Source of the DNA: Sipunculus nudus
Taxonomy: Eukaryota; Annelida; Sipuncula; Golfingiida; Sipunculidae
Direction: 5' to 3'
NCBI GenBank assembly: GCA_026874595.1
Contig: CM049307.1
Location: 27,998,362-28,062,361, forward strand
Length of the DNA: 64,000 nucleotides
Part shown: positions 1 through 11,792 of the stretch, piece after piece
Layout of the letters: the number at the start of each line of letters is the position of its first letter
Position numbering within the stretch: the first letter of the stretch is position 1
Program-made: the position numbers and the translations under genes
Notes under the pieces: model-generated
What the model saw: only the letters and a program-made list of their open reading frames with translations
Databases searched by the model: none
What the model was told of the DNA's origin: nothing

Positions 1-1545
1 AAGATATAAAAAAATATACAATATTTTATAATGGAATTCACAAATTTTGTTTTTCCTACACAGGCTAAAACAATTTGAATAAAGAGTACCCCATTCTTCT
101 TCCAAAATATTATATTTAAGGCTATATATTAATTTTGTTTCAGAAGTTGGTCTTAGCTGACTGACAAAATAGTCATAAACCTTTCTTAAAGTAATATTCT
201 CCATTACAGATCTCTCTTATAGTATGACTGTACAATAAGTTGACCTGTTTAACCACGGATCTATATACTAAATAGTCTCTTTGTTTTGCACCATTAGCTA
301 GCCAGTAATCAAACTTCCTTACGGTACCGTCATCTTTAAATATCTGATTTACATGGACCAATCCGCTTTCATATAAAGATTTACAGAATATCGGTCTTCC
401 TTCAGTTGTTATAAATTTATTATTCCAAATAGATACGGATTCATCTCGAACTCATATCTTTCCAACTCCTAAGTATATCAAGATAAAAATTTGGAATAGT
501 CCCTTTTAGGTAATCTATGGTGTAGTTCCAGTGTAGCAGAAATTTTAAGCTTCCATACCTGGCACTAAAATTATCAATAAAAAATTTCCAATCTTTATCT
601 GTATTATCCAAGTATCTCTTGATCCACATGATTTGTTGCCCTTTAATATAACTATCTATGTGTAGCATGTTCAGACCTCCACTCTTCACTGGTTTCACTA
701 AAATTTCTCTTTTTACTTTTCCTTTTGTTTGACCTTTCCATATGAATGACCATAATATTTTCTTTATTCTCTCTTTATAGCTTTTTGGTAATATAAAGTT
801 TGATATTAGATGTGCAAATTTTGAAAAACATAATGTTTTAACTATTTAAATTCTACCTTGTTAAGTGAGGTTTCTTTGTCTCCATATGTTTGTAAGCTCA
901 TAAATATTTCTTATTTTTTAATCAAAGTTCAATTCATTGCACGTCTCTTGGTTGTAGGATATGTGGATACCTAGAACTTTGATACAAGTGGACCATATTA
1001 ATCCTAATGGTTTTTTCATTACTATTTTTAAGTTTCCCTAACCACGTTGCCTCAGTTTTATCTTTATTAATTTTCAAACCTGAATACTGCCTGAACAGTC
1101 TAAACAAGTTTAAAACAACTTTAGCGGACTCTAAATCATTCACAATTACTGTAGTGTCATCTGCATACAACACTAATTTTAATTCCTCATTTTTTAATTT
1201 AATACCATGTATTTCTAAATTATATCTTATATTAATTGCCATAATTTCTAAACAAATTATAAAGATATATGGCAACAGTGGATCTTGCCGAACACCCTTT
1301 CTTATTTTAAAATACCCTGAAGAATGACCACTATTCATATTACATGCCTGAGCATCTTTATATAATAATCTAACCCATTTTAAGAATGAAGGACCAAAAT
1401 TGAAAGTTTCTGATGTTGCATTAATAAATTTCCATTCTACAGTATCAAAAGCCTCCTCAAAATCTATTGTTAAAAGTTTACCATTTAATTTCTTTTGATT
1501 TAAATAATACATTGAGTCAAGAATAGTTCTAATTGCTTCATTTAT
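1..1545 (-). mobile_element. L1-like LINE ORF2, RT core to C-terminus (3' part, interrupted)
   Basis: Reverse transcriptase half of a non-LTR retrotransposon ORF2, read on the minus strand. From 1545 downward it shows the RT motifs in order: LTIDFEEAFDTVEW (catalytic Asp block), GVRQDPLLPYIF (normally GVRQGDPLSP, so one Gly codon is lost) and the active-site box LVLYADDTTVIV. Farther on, near 860-440, come a KGQTKGKVKREI-like stretch and GGLNMLHIDSYIKGQQIMWIKR, typical of the region after the RT in L1/Tx1-type ORF2. The 361-173 frame continues as C-terminal ORF2. Frames change several times, so this copy is dead. It enters the window from the left, so its 3' end and tail are not visible. Its upstream half is at 5294-6976, separated by an inserted element. 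The L1-like assignment is family knowledge; exact clade is not determined. Confidence 0.88.
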
Positions 1546-1546
1546 T

Positions 1547-1575
1547 AGCTCAGCTGACTGAAAGTCATCTGAGCT
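1547..1575 (-). other. 3'-terminal hairpin of pearl-like copy 1
   Basis: Two 13-base arms, AGCTCAGCTGACT and AGTCATCTGAGCT, separated by three bases. One mismatch in the stem. On the element strand the loop is TTC. It lies next to CTATAG (1574-1579) and the microsatellite, and directly abuts the insertion point in the LINE. Confidence 0.85.
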
Positions 1576-1589
1576 ATAGCGATCACTCT

Positions 1590-1632
1590 TTGTCCGTCGT
1601 CCGTCTGTCCGTCTGTCTGTCCGTCTGTCCGT
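1590..1632 (-). repeat. (ACGG)/(ACAG) tetranucleotide tract of pearl-like copy 1
   Basis: On the plus strand the tract is CCGT/CTGT units, on the element strand ACGG/ACAG units. This tetranucleotide run just inside the 3' end is a hallmark of bivalve pearl elements and recurs at 15922-15950 in copy 2. Confidence 0.85.
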
Positions 1633-1699
1633 TAACCAGGCACAAATCGTAACCGCTAGAACTGGAATCTTCTTACTTGACATTCTGGGAGGTCCATGA

Positions 1700-3770
1700 A
1701 AAATCTCCTTGGAAACCAGAAATTAGGTCTCTGTTACCCATATCCTTCGAGCTATGGGGCCCCAAAGTACCCCCCAGAAAAGTCCAAAATTTCATACAAA
1801 AACTTCAATATCTCATTAACTACTTGACTGATGGTCATGATTTTTGGCATACATATTGATCATGAGAGGTTCCATCAGTTCCTGAAGACTGGTGGCGCCA
1901 CCTGTATTTTTCGATTTTTTACGAATTTTTTTCTCTATTTTTGAGACCTTTAAAGAATGAACATCTGTTAACAAGGCACAAATCGTAATGACTGGACTTA
2001 GAATCTTCATTCTCGACACACTAAGAGACCTATGAAAAGTCTCCATGGAAACCAGAAATTAGGTCTCTGTTACTCATATCCTTCCAGCTATGGGGCCCCA
2101 AACTACCCCCCAGTAAAGTAAAAAATTTCAAACAAAAACTTCAATATCTCATTAAATACTTGACTGATGGTCATGATTTTTGTCATACATATTGATCATG
2201 AGATGTTCCATCACTTCCTGCAGACTGGTGGCGCCACCTGTATTGTTCAATTTTTTACGAATTTTTTTCTCTATTTTTGAGACCTTTCAAAATGTAAACA
2301 TCTGTTAACAAGGCACAAATCCTAAAGACTGGACCTAGAATCTTCATTCTTGACACACTGAGAGACCTATGAAAAGTCTCCATGGAAACCAGAAATTAGG
2401 TCTCTGTTACCCATATTCTTTGAGCTATGGAGCCCCAAAGTACCCCCAAGAAAAGTAAAAAATTTCATACAAAAACTTCAATATCTCATTAACTACTTGA
2501 CTGATGGTCATGATTTGTGGCATAACTATTGATCATGAGATGTGTCATCACTTCCTGCAGACTGGTGGTGCCACCTTTATTGTTCGATTTTTTACGATTT
2601 TTTCCTCTATTTTTGAGACCTTTAAGGATGCTGTCATCTGTTAGCTTGGCACAAATCGTAACGACTGGACCTAGAATCTTCATTCTTGATACACTGAGAG
2701 GTCCATGAAATATATCCTTGGAAACCAGAAATTAGGTCTCTGTTAACCATATCCTTCGAGCTATGGGGCCCCAAAGTACCCCCCCCCCCCCGAGTAGTCA
2801 AAAATTTCATACAAAAACTTCAATATCTCAATAACTACATCACTGATGGTCATGATTTTTGGCATACATATTGATTATGAAATGTTCCATCAGTTCCTGC
2901 AGACTTGTGGGGCCACCTGTATTGTTTGATTTTTTACGATTTTTTCCTCTATTTTTGAGACCTTTAAGGATGCTGTCATCTGTTAACGTGGCACAAATCA
3001 TAACGACTGGACCTAGAATCTTCATTCTCGACACACTGAGAGACCTATGAAAAGTCTCCATGGAAACCAAAATTAGGTCTCTGTTACCCATATTCTTCGA
3101 GCTATGGAGCCCTAAAGTACCCCCAAGAAAAGTAAAAAATTTCATACAAAAACTTCAATATCTCATTAACTACTTGAATGATGGTCATGATTTGTGGCAT
3201 AACTATTGATCATGAGATGTGTCATCTGTTCCTGCAGACTGGTGGCGCGACCTGTATCGTTCAATTTTTTACGATTTTTTCCTCTATTTTTGAGACCTTT
3301 AAGGATGCTGTCATCTGTTAGCATGGCACAAATAGTAACGACTGGACCTAGAATCTTCATTCTCAACACACTAGAAGACCTATGAAAAGTCTCCATGGAA
3401 ACCAGAAATTAGGTCTCTGTTACCCATATCCTTTGAGCTATGGGGCCCCAAAGTACCCCCCCAGAGTAGTCAAAAATTTCATACAAAAACTTCAATATCT
3501 CAATAACTACATCAATGATTGTCATGATTTTTGGCATACATATTGATTATGAGATGTTCCATCAGTTTCTGCAGACTGGTGGCGCCACCTATGTTATCTA
3601 TCAAGAGGGTACAAATTGCAACAGCTGGACCTAGAAACTTCATTCTTGTCATGCAAGGAGGCCCATGAAGAGTGCCTGTGGAAACTTGAAATTAGGTCTC
3701 TGTTACCCATATCCTTCAAGCTATAGGTCTTTGAAGTATCCCTTAGAATAATGGACAATTTGATACAAAA
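1700..3770 (-). repeat. Tandem ~337 bp core repeats of pearl-like copy 1
   Basis: The landmark GGTGGCGCCACC (a perfect 12-bp palindrome in its best copies) occurs at 1891, 2227, 2564, 2906, 3241 and 3578, giving spacings of 335-342 bp. Each unit also repeats the phrases ACAGAGACCTAATTTC, GGACCTAGAATCTTCATTC (plus-strand form) and AACTTCAATATCTCA. Two more palindrome copies, at 3995 and 4606, are spaced irregularly (417 and 611 bp). Open frames of about 60-100 codons in these units are repeat artefacts, not genes. Confidence 0.9.
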
Positions 3771-5293
3771 GCTGAAGTATCTGAACAACTAATACGGAGA
3801 TCATCATGATTCTTTGCATGGATATTGACCATTAAGTGTTTTTAGCTCAGCTGACTGTAAGTCATCTGAAGTATCCCTCAGAATAATGGACAATTTGATA
3901 CAAAAGCTCAAGTATCTAAACAACTATTGCAGTGATCACCATGATTCTTTGCATGGATATTGATCATGGAATGTGTCATCAGTTTCTGCAGTATGGTGGC
4001 GCCACCTGTATTTTTTTTTATTTTTACGAATTTTTTTCTCTATTTTTGAGACCTCATAAGATGCGGTCATCTGTTAACATGGCACAAATCGTAACAACTG
4101 GACCTAGAATCTTCTCTCTTGACATGCTGAGAGGCCCATGAAAAGTTTCCTTAAAAACTTGAAATTAGGTCTCTGTTACCCATAACCTCTGAGCTATGGG
4201 GCTCCGAAGTACCCCCCAGAATAATGGAAAATTTGATACAAAAGCTCAAGTATCTGAACAATTATTATATTGATCACCATGATTCTTTGCATGGATATTG
4301 ATCAGGAAATGTCCGTCGTCCGTCCGGCCATCCAGGCGTCTGTCTGTTAACAGGGCACAAATCGTAACCGCTAGACCGGGAATCTTCTTACTTGAAATCC
4401 TTGGAGGTCTATGGAAATTCTCCTTTTAAACCTGAAATTAGGTCACTGTGACCTATATTCTTCGAGCTATGGGGTTCTGAAGTACCCCCCAGAATAATGC
4501 AAAATTTAATACAAAAGCTCAAGTATCTGAACAACTAATGCATTAATCACCATGATTCTTTGCATGGATATTGATCATGGAGTGTTTCATCAATTTCCGG
4601 AGATTGGTGGCGCCACCTATATTTTTTTTATTTTTTACGATTTTTTTTCTCTACTTTTGTGATCTTTAAACATTTGGTCATCTGTAAACAGGGCACAAAT
4701 CATAATGACTGGACCTAGAATCTTCTGCCCTCACCTCCAGGGAAGCCCATAAAAGGTCTACATGGAAACCCGAAATAAGGTCCCTGTTACCCATATCCTT
4801 CATGCTCTGGGGCTCCGAAGTACTCCCAAGAATAAAGATTTGGTCATCTGTTAACAGAGCACAAATTATAATGACTTGACCTAGAATCTCCTTTCTTGAT
4901 ATGCTGGGAGGCCCCTGAAAGTCTCCTTGTGCACCTGAAATTACATCTCTGTTACCCATATCCTTCATCCTATTTGGCTTTGAAATACCCCCCAGAATAA
5001 ACATTTGGATTTGTTAACAGGGCACAAATCATAATAACTGGACCTAGAATTTTATTTTTTGACATGCTGGGAGACCCCTGAAAAGTCATCTTGTAAACCT
5101 TGAAAATAGGTGTCTGTTACCCATATCCTTCATGCTACAGAGCTCCATAGTACCCCAATGAATATTGGATGATTTTATACAAAAGGTCAAGTTTGGAAAA
5201 AGTATTTCATTCAAATTTGACATTCAGATGATAAAATTACTTTTGTCAATGTCTTCCTGGTCAGCTGTGCGTCATGACCCCTGGGTCACTTGT

Positions 5294-6976
5294 TGATGTA
5301 TTTTTCATAAACCCATATTGGTTTCTATTTATAATATTTGTTAACACTGACTTAAGCCTAAAGCTGAAAGCTTTTGTCATAATTTTATAGTCTGTATTCA
5401 GTAGAGATATTGGACGCCAATTTTTAGGTTTTGTACGGTCTTTATCCTTTTTTTTCAACAAGTGTGATTACAGCTTGTCTCTGAGATAGTGTTAAAGAGC
5501 CATTATCCAAAGAAAAATTGAAAGTATTACCTATTATTTGACCCAACTTATTCCAAAACGTTTTTATAAATTCTGATGTGAGGCCATCATTTCCTGGGGA
5601 TATATTTGGTTTAAATGTATTCAAAGATTTCAAACATTCTTCAACAGTCAGATATCCTTCACATTTATTTTGCGTTTCAATGGTTAATTTTGGAATGTTA
5701 TTATTATTTAAAAAATATTATCTTTAAAGTCTGTTTGATTATTTGTTTGAGAAGAGTATAATTTAAGGTAGAATCTTTTCTGCTCATTTAATATATTTTG
5801 TGTACCTATTATTAGTTTTCCGTCATCATCTACCAATTTTTTATATGGTTTTTTTGTCCATTTTTTTTTCAAAATTATAAAAACACTTCGTGCTCTTTTC
5901 ACCTTTTTCTACCCATCTTATTTTTGCTCTTGTTATTATTCCCTCCACTTGAGTTTCATAAAGATCATATAGTTCTTCTTGAAGCTGTTCATAGTGGTCT
6001 TTTTCCTGTTGAATATCTTCTAGAGCTTCTATTTCTCCAATAAGACACAATTCTCTTTCTTTATCATCTTTCTTTTTTTTTTGCCAATTTTATTGTTTCT
6101 TGTCTTATTTTATATTTAATGAATTCCCAGAGGCTGCTTGGATTCAGCATCTCATTTTCCTTCAGCCATTCATCAATTTAATTATTTATCAAATTTATAT
6201 AATATTGATTATTAAGAAGCTGATTATTAAATTTCCAGTATATCCTTTTCCTCTTTCTTCGAATGAATTTTCTTTTATTGTAATTTTTATTCCTGAGTGA
6301 TCTGACATAAAAGCTGGAGTGATAGAATTATCTGTTATTTCATCCTGTAAATGACTTGTAATAAAGTAATAGTCTAATCTACTGTAAAACTTTTTTTGTT
6401 TTTTGTCTCCATGTGTATTGTTCTTTTTTTTGGGTTCTTGATTCTCCATATGTCATTGAGATCAAACTTACTTTTTAATTTTAAGATTTCTTTAATTACT
6501 TTTGATTTTAGAGGTGTTTGTCCACATATTTTATCTCTACTACTGAGAGCACAATTCCAGTCCCCTCCAATAATTATATTTTGTTGGTGTGTTAGCTCCA
6601 TTTCATTCAATTTTTTAATAATACTATTAAAGAACACTATTTGCTTTCCTTCATAATTTGGAGAATAGATGTTTATAATATTATATAAAATGTCGTTTAC
6701 TTCTATTTGACAAATTAGTAATCGGCCCTCACTATCATTTAAAACTTTGACTATGTTATATTTAATTTGGTTTGTAAACAAACAAGCTACTCCTCTGCTG
6801 TGGTTACTCCCATGACTAAACAGAATATCCCCCCCCCCCCATTCATTTTTCCAAATATTTTCATCAGTTTTTTGGCTATAGGTCTCTTGCTATAAAATAA
6901 TGTCTGCTTTATGTCTCCGTATCCAGCTAAAGATAGCTCTTCTTTTTTTAAAGGTTATAAGGCCTCTTACATTCAT
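5294..6976 (-). mobile_element. L1-like LINE ORF2, endonuclease domain and start of RT (5' part)
   Basis: The amino-terminal half of the LINE ORF2 interrupted at 5293. Reading from an ATG at 6976: MNVRGLITFKKRRAIF, then QETYS (the catalytic Glu block), IINIYSPN, IIGGDWN and finally SRLDYYFIT with MSDHSGI (6449-6195), which are the motifs of an AP-like endonuclease in order. After a linker (6050-5708) come SPGNDGLTSEFIKTFW and KNWRPISLLNTDYKI (5633-5261), the start of the RT domain, ending at NQYGFMKN just before the inserted element. A stop after ADIIL, a frame change at a 12-C run (6829-6840) and further shifts show it is inactive. No ORF1 is recognisable upstream on this strand. Confidence 0.88.
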
Positions 6977-8279
6977 ACTAAATATCTAGATCTCTCCTAT
7001 CATGTTATTTTTTTCGTGCAGTCTGAAATAAAGCTGAATCTACATGAACCATTAAAGTTTGACTCTATATAATATATCTGAAACTTCATTGAATTTGAGT
7101 TGAAATTAAAATAATAGGTATGACATATAATACAAAGAACATTAAATATAAATGGATTGACAGCAATTTCCCAATATAACATTAAGATAATAGGTTGATT
7201 AAATACATTTTTATGCTGTCTCCCCATCAAAGTTCTGTTAAACCAGATCAATGTGCAAATATGACCAGCATTCCAACTGGCTCCTATTTCTATTTTTATT
7301 ATAATTGTTTTAATATTATCAGGTGTTTTTATAATAATAAAACAGATAATATGTTTGCTGTTTGAATATTTATATTTAATCTGAACTGAACTTTCTGTAG
7401 TTTGCAATTTATTTTGTTTACCTTGCTTCTTATAAAAAGAATTTTTGTTGAATTTAAGGTGTTATACAAATTAAACTATTTCTATATTATGTGCCAGCTA
7501 AACTATGATAGTGCTGTTATGATATACTGACAATCTGTTTCAATACAAACTAAAATTAAGTAATTCCGGTTCCTACCTTCAGTGGTGTTATGGGTTAAAT
7601 GTACATACAGCAGCAAACGGACGACGGACAATGTATCATAGCAACAACATAACAATACAACCCTGGTGCTACATCAAAATAACAAAAGCTTAATGTGCCT
7701 TTCTATTACACTTTCTCCACTCTCCTATAGGCTCGTACGAGTCTGCAGTATGAGCAGTCTCCATGATTATGTATTTAATGTGAAAATTCTCACAATAATT
7801 AACCACCCTATGTCTTCTACTATTGACATATGTACTGCTTTCAATAAAACAGAATCAGTCTGATATAAACAAGGAAAACGTTTGTATCCAGTCAGATTAC
7901 AAACTTTGTTCCCATAAACCTAATAACATACCGTTCCTTTGCTCCTTGAATTGTCGGACTTCTAACAAAGGAATATTATACATGTACACGCAGAGGTTTT
8001 ATTTCCCTGTGCCATCTGACTCATTTTAACCAGCTAGTATGGTTTAATACTGGATGTCATACTATAATTACCATATTACTTTAATGCAATTTCATTTGAA
8101 TTTTGAATCTCACTTATATCCAGAAGCTAATGTAACGGAACAGTAACACAGTTTCCAGTGTGCTAATTTCAGTTTGGCATCCGTATCTTATTTCTCAAAC
8201 AGCATATGCCTGACCTCGGTTCAGTTGAATTCATGTAAATTACACTTTTATTCTCAGGATTTAAATAAAATACGGATCA
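6977..8279. other. No gene seen; AT-rich, one possible pearl 3'-end remnant
   Basis: Only short chance frames. At 7617-7645 the string ACGGACGACGGACAATG followed by ATCATAGC resembles the microsatellite-to-CTATAG junction of the pearl-like elements, so a small relic may sit here. Confidence 0.4.
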
Positions 8280-10560
8280 GTCCAGCATTTTTTTACCTAA
8301 AAAAACATGTCCAACAAAGACAAAAACAGGGTTGTAAGCAGTAACACTTATACTCCCTCAATTCACATCAGTGTTGTTATGTTTATAATTTACAGTATGA
8401 ATTATTATTTAATATGGTTCTAAGCAATTTATCACTACTATCAGCTATAAGTTTAATATATGTCAATTCTGATACAATTTATACCATGACTCCCTGGTTG
8501 CTCATTTAATAATCAATTTCTCTTGTAAATTCAATTCTGCTATAGGAAATACTAATTTAAATATAATCTGCTTTTAACTGGAACCAAATATCATTTCACT
8601 GAAAAGGCACCTGGCCAGCCTCCTTTCATAAAAATATACCATATTATTAATCAAGTATTAACAAGTTTTTTAAACTAATGAGGCATTAAACAATAATATA
8701 AATACACCATTATCCCCTTGCTCTGTTGTTTTGTTTATGGTATCTATTACAAATCTAATTTACAAATCTAATATTACACACTAATTTTTTTCTTTTTTTT
8801 TTTCAAATCATTACACCTTCATATCCACATCATAATAATTTTTTTTATTTATTTGTTTATTTATTTATTTATTTTTTTAAATGGCTACCTGATTCCTTAT
8901 TAAATATTAAAATTCTCATGAAAACTCTAGATATACTTTAAGACATACCGATACCAATTTACTCTGCTTTCCATAGAATATAGTTTGGAGTGACGATCTA
9001 ACCAGCATTGTATAACAATATATCATGTTATTAACAGAATAAATATGTCTTCCAACAAAACCAAGACAGACATAAATCATTTTGATTTGTAGCACTAATA
9101 AGATATACCAGTGTCAATTTATAGATACTTTACATTCATCAGAATATGATCTTTAGCAAGGATTTGACCAGTATGGTTTAAAAGTATATCATAATATTAA
9201 CCAAATGAATATTCTTTCAGCATTGTTTAAAAATATATTGTATTATTAACCAAATGAATGTGTTTTCCAGCACAGCTCAGACAGGAAGAATAATTTTGAT
9301 ATACCAATACCAATTTACATGCATATACTCTGCTTTCCTCAGAATATTATTTGAAGCAATGACCTAACCAGCATTATATTAAAAGTATATCCTGATATTA
9401 ACCAAATAAATGTCTTCCTTCACAACCATGACAAAACTAAATAATTTTAATTACAAGCACCTGTATGATATACCGGTGCCATGTAATGTATATTCTGCTT
9501 TCATCAGAATATGATTTGACTGAAAGAAAAGATCTGACCGGCATTATATAGTAGTATGTCATAATACTGACCAGCTGAATATGTCTTCCAGCCCAACCCA
9601 ACCTGGAAAATTATTTTGAAATACCAATTTACATATGCTCTGCTTTCATTATAGTTTAATTTGAAGTAATGATCTGACCTGCATTATATAAAAGTATATT
9701 ATAATATTAATCAAATAAATATGTCTTCCAGCACAACCAAGACAAGAATAAATAATCTTAATTCATAGCACTAATATTATTACCAGTACTAAGCTATATA
9801 TATATTCTACCTGAAGTAAGTATTTGACCAGCATTATCTAATAGTATATTGTAATATTAACTCGATATATGTCTTCCAGCACGACTCAATGAGGAGAGGA
9901 AATTTTGAAACACCAATTACTCACCGCAGAGTTGTTACATTTATAAACCAGTAACCCGCTACACCTTTATTTTATAATAATGCATAATAAAAAATCTAAA
10001 TAATTTATCACTTCTGTTAATACTCAATCTCACTGTAACCACATTCCATTAAATATTTACAATGGCCCTCTACTAAGTTGCTTATTGAATGTTCAAATTC
10101 TAATGGAGATTTACTTCTCCTATGTAACATACTAACATAGTTATATACTCTGCTTTTAACAGAATATAATTTAACTAAAGTAAGGATCTGACCAGCATTA
10201 TATAGGGATACTATCAAGTTTGTCATAATGATTAATACTTATATAAAATGTTGTCTGTCAACAAAGCAGACCCAGTATGAATAGCTTCTATACACAAATA
10301 ACTCTATCAAATAATCTTTTTTTTTCTAAGACTCACTGGTTTCCAATCAAACATACAAGTTCTCCTACAAATTTCATATTAAAAATTCCTGTATGATATG
10401 CTGATAAATTTAAATATATAAACTGCTTCAAGTTACCAAAATGAGGTTTTGACTAAAGAATGGTTCTGTAGAGCAAAAAGCACAAAACTAAAGATTACCA
10501 TAATATTAACCATATCCATGATAGTGTAGTTTTCAACACAACCAATACACTTATAGTAAT
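8280..10560. repeat. Decayed tandem array, ~140-200 bp units
   Basis: A recurring unit contains TATACTCTGCTTTCATCAGAATA, then a block like GATCTGACCAGCATTATAT, then AAAGTATATCATAATATTAACC, then ATGTCTTCCAGCACAACC. The GACCAGCATT landmark falls near 9001, 9169, 9366, 9536, 9676, 9828 and 10189. Spacing varies from 140 to 197 bp, with one double step. Copies are strongly diverged. The array is AT-rich, has no coding potential, and its edges are approximate. It lies directly upstream of the LINE ORF1 at 10966. Confidence 0.7.
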
Positions 10561-10965
10561 TAAGTAAACTCATCCGACACTGTATTCCAGGCTTCAGTCT
10601 AACGTATCCCTACCAGAGTATCAATTACACGGTACTCCGTACAGTCTCGTGTTGACTATGAAACCGGATGTTTATATGTTTATATGGGAATGTAATATAT
10701 ATGTTGGTTTCAAATTAATTATAACAAGTATAAATCAATATAAAAGTATGATTACCTTACATTGCACGTAAATAATATGTCATTTTTACATCGTCACATC
10801 TAATTTAGTATCTGCTGACTTGAAAACTACTCTTCACATTTCTCATCAGTTGTATGGTAGCGTAACCGAGTTCATGAAGTCTCTCCTACTCAGTTGAGTC
10901 AGTTCCACTCAGGGAAACCCCTCTGTTGAGATTTCCAGCAATAATTTATAGGAACAAACAAAGTT

Positions 10966-11792
10966 ATGTCCCCAAAAAGTCAAAGAAAGGGCAGAGGAGG
11001 GGAAAAGCCTAGTGAAAGTGAAGGAATGGAGTCAATTGAGGGCTATTTATCACGAGAAACGGAGGGTCAGCTTTCAGTTATACCAAGTCCAATGGCTGAA
11101 CAGAGTCAAGGTGACCCTGGGGCATTGGAGAGACGCCTGACTGGTCTCATTAACAAAGTGACCGACAGTATGAAAGAAGCATACAAAGAGGAATGTACAA
11201 AACTCCGCACAGAGTTGAGTGAGCAAATTAAAACGGCGACAGCAGGATTCAAAGCGAGCTTAGAGCTCACTCAGAAACAGGTTCAGGATCTAACGGAGGA
11301 AAAGTCAAAGTTAGAAGAAAAGGTGAAAGTACTTGAAAGTAAGCTAGAGGATAAAGACTTAGAACTTAAGACATTAAGAAATGATATGGAAGAGTCCGTG
11401 AATGCATTAGAGAGACACAGCAGAGAGTACAATGTACGCGTGATAGGAGTGACAGAAAACAAAGGGGAGAATGTACGACAGAAAGCTATAGAAAAGTTAG
11501 AGCAACAAGGAGCCGGCAGAATGGACGTATTAAATGAGAAAATAGAAATAGTACATCGCACAGGTCAGTGGAAAGAGACAGACACATTATGATAAGATTT
11601 TATAGCATGGATGATAGGAATGAGATACTAAAGAAAACTAAAAGTTCGGTTGTTGAAGATCTTACGAAAATGGACCTGGCACTAAAAAGAAAAGCATTGC
11701 CAATTATGAACAGAGCTTTCAACCAAGGAAAGAAAGTGAAATTTACACATGGAAGGTTGATTGTTAAAGGTCAACAAGTGCAAATTATATAA
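10966..11792 (+). pseudogene. LINE ORF1 protein (coiled coil + RNA-binding C-terminus), frameshifted
   Basis: First frame: 208 codons (10966-11592). It has a polar N-terminus, a long Lys/Glu/Leu-rich coiled coil (roughly residues 55-150), then SREYNVRVIGVTEN and IEIVHRTGQ, which are landmarks of the L1-type ORF1 RNA-binding domain. The frame then ends in TTATGA, but the next frame (11568-11792) carries straight on with RHIMIRFYSMDDRNEILKK and closes with KKVKFTHGRLIVKGQQVQII, the typical ORF1 C-terminus. A single frameshift near 11570 therefore splits an otherwise full ORF1. ORF1 proteins coat LINE RNA as trimers. No ORF2 follows in the next 1.3 kb, which is unusual because LINE copies normally lose their 5' rather than 3' end. 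The LINE ORF2 at 1-6976 is on the other strand. Confidence 0.82.

Larger units (their letters stand above)
1546..5293 (-). mobile_element. Pearl-like / Helentron-associated non-autonomous element, copy 1 (inserted in LINE RT)
   Basis: A 3.7 kb element with no coding capacity, 5' end at 5293 and 3' end at 1546. The 5' end reads ACAAGTGACCC and carries a near-palindrome (TGACCCAGGGGTCA) and CAGCTGAC. Inside are tandem cores of about 337 bp, then an (ACGG)-type microsatellite (1590-1632), then CTATAG and a terminal 13-bp-stem hairpin ending GAGCTAA. The same ends occur at 13165 and 15995 in copy 2. The host LINE frame on both sides (GFMKNTS before, INEAIR after) rejoins if the element is removed, leaving only an AA dinucleotide shared by both junctions and no longer target duplication. 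That matches what is known of Helentron/Helitron2-type insertion at TT (AA on the other strand). Pearl identity is by architecture, not by database match. Confidence 0.82.

Noticed and set aside
1816-3396. Series of similar 60-100 codon minus-strand frames (METFHRSLSVSRMKILGP...)
   Set aside because: They recur once per ~337 bp core repeat and are artefacts of the repeated DNA in the pearl-like element; copy 2 shows the same frame on the other strand.
11540-11600. Programmed frameshift in ORF1
   Set aside because: No slippery heptamer is visible at the join; a simple indel explains the break.
6977-11792. Twin-priming inversion joining the plus-strand ORF1 to the minus-strand ORF2 as one LINE copy
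   Set aside because: Four kilobases of unrelated sequence and an array separate them, and the ORF2 begins cleanly at its own ATG, so separate insertions are simpler.
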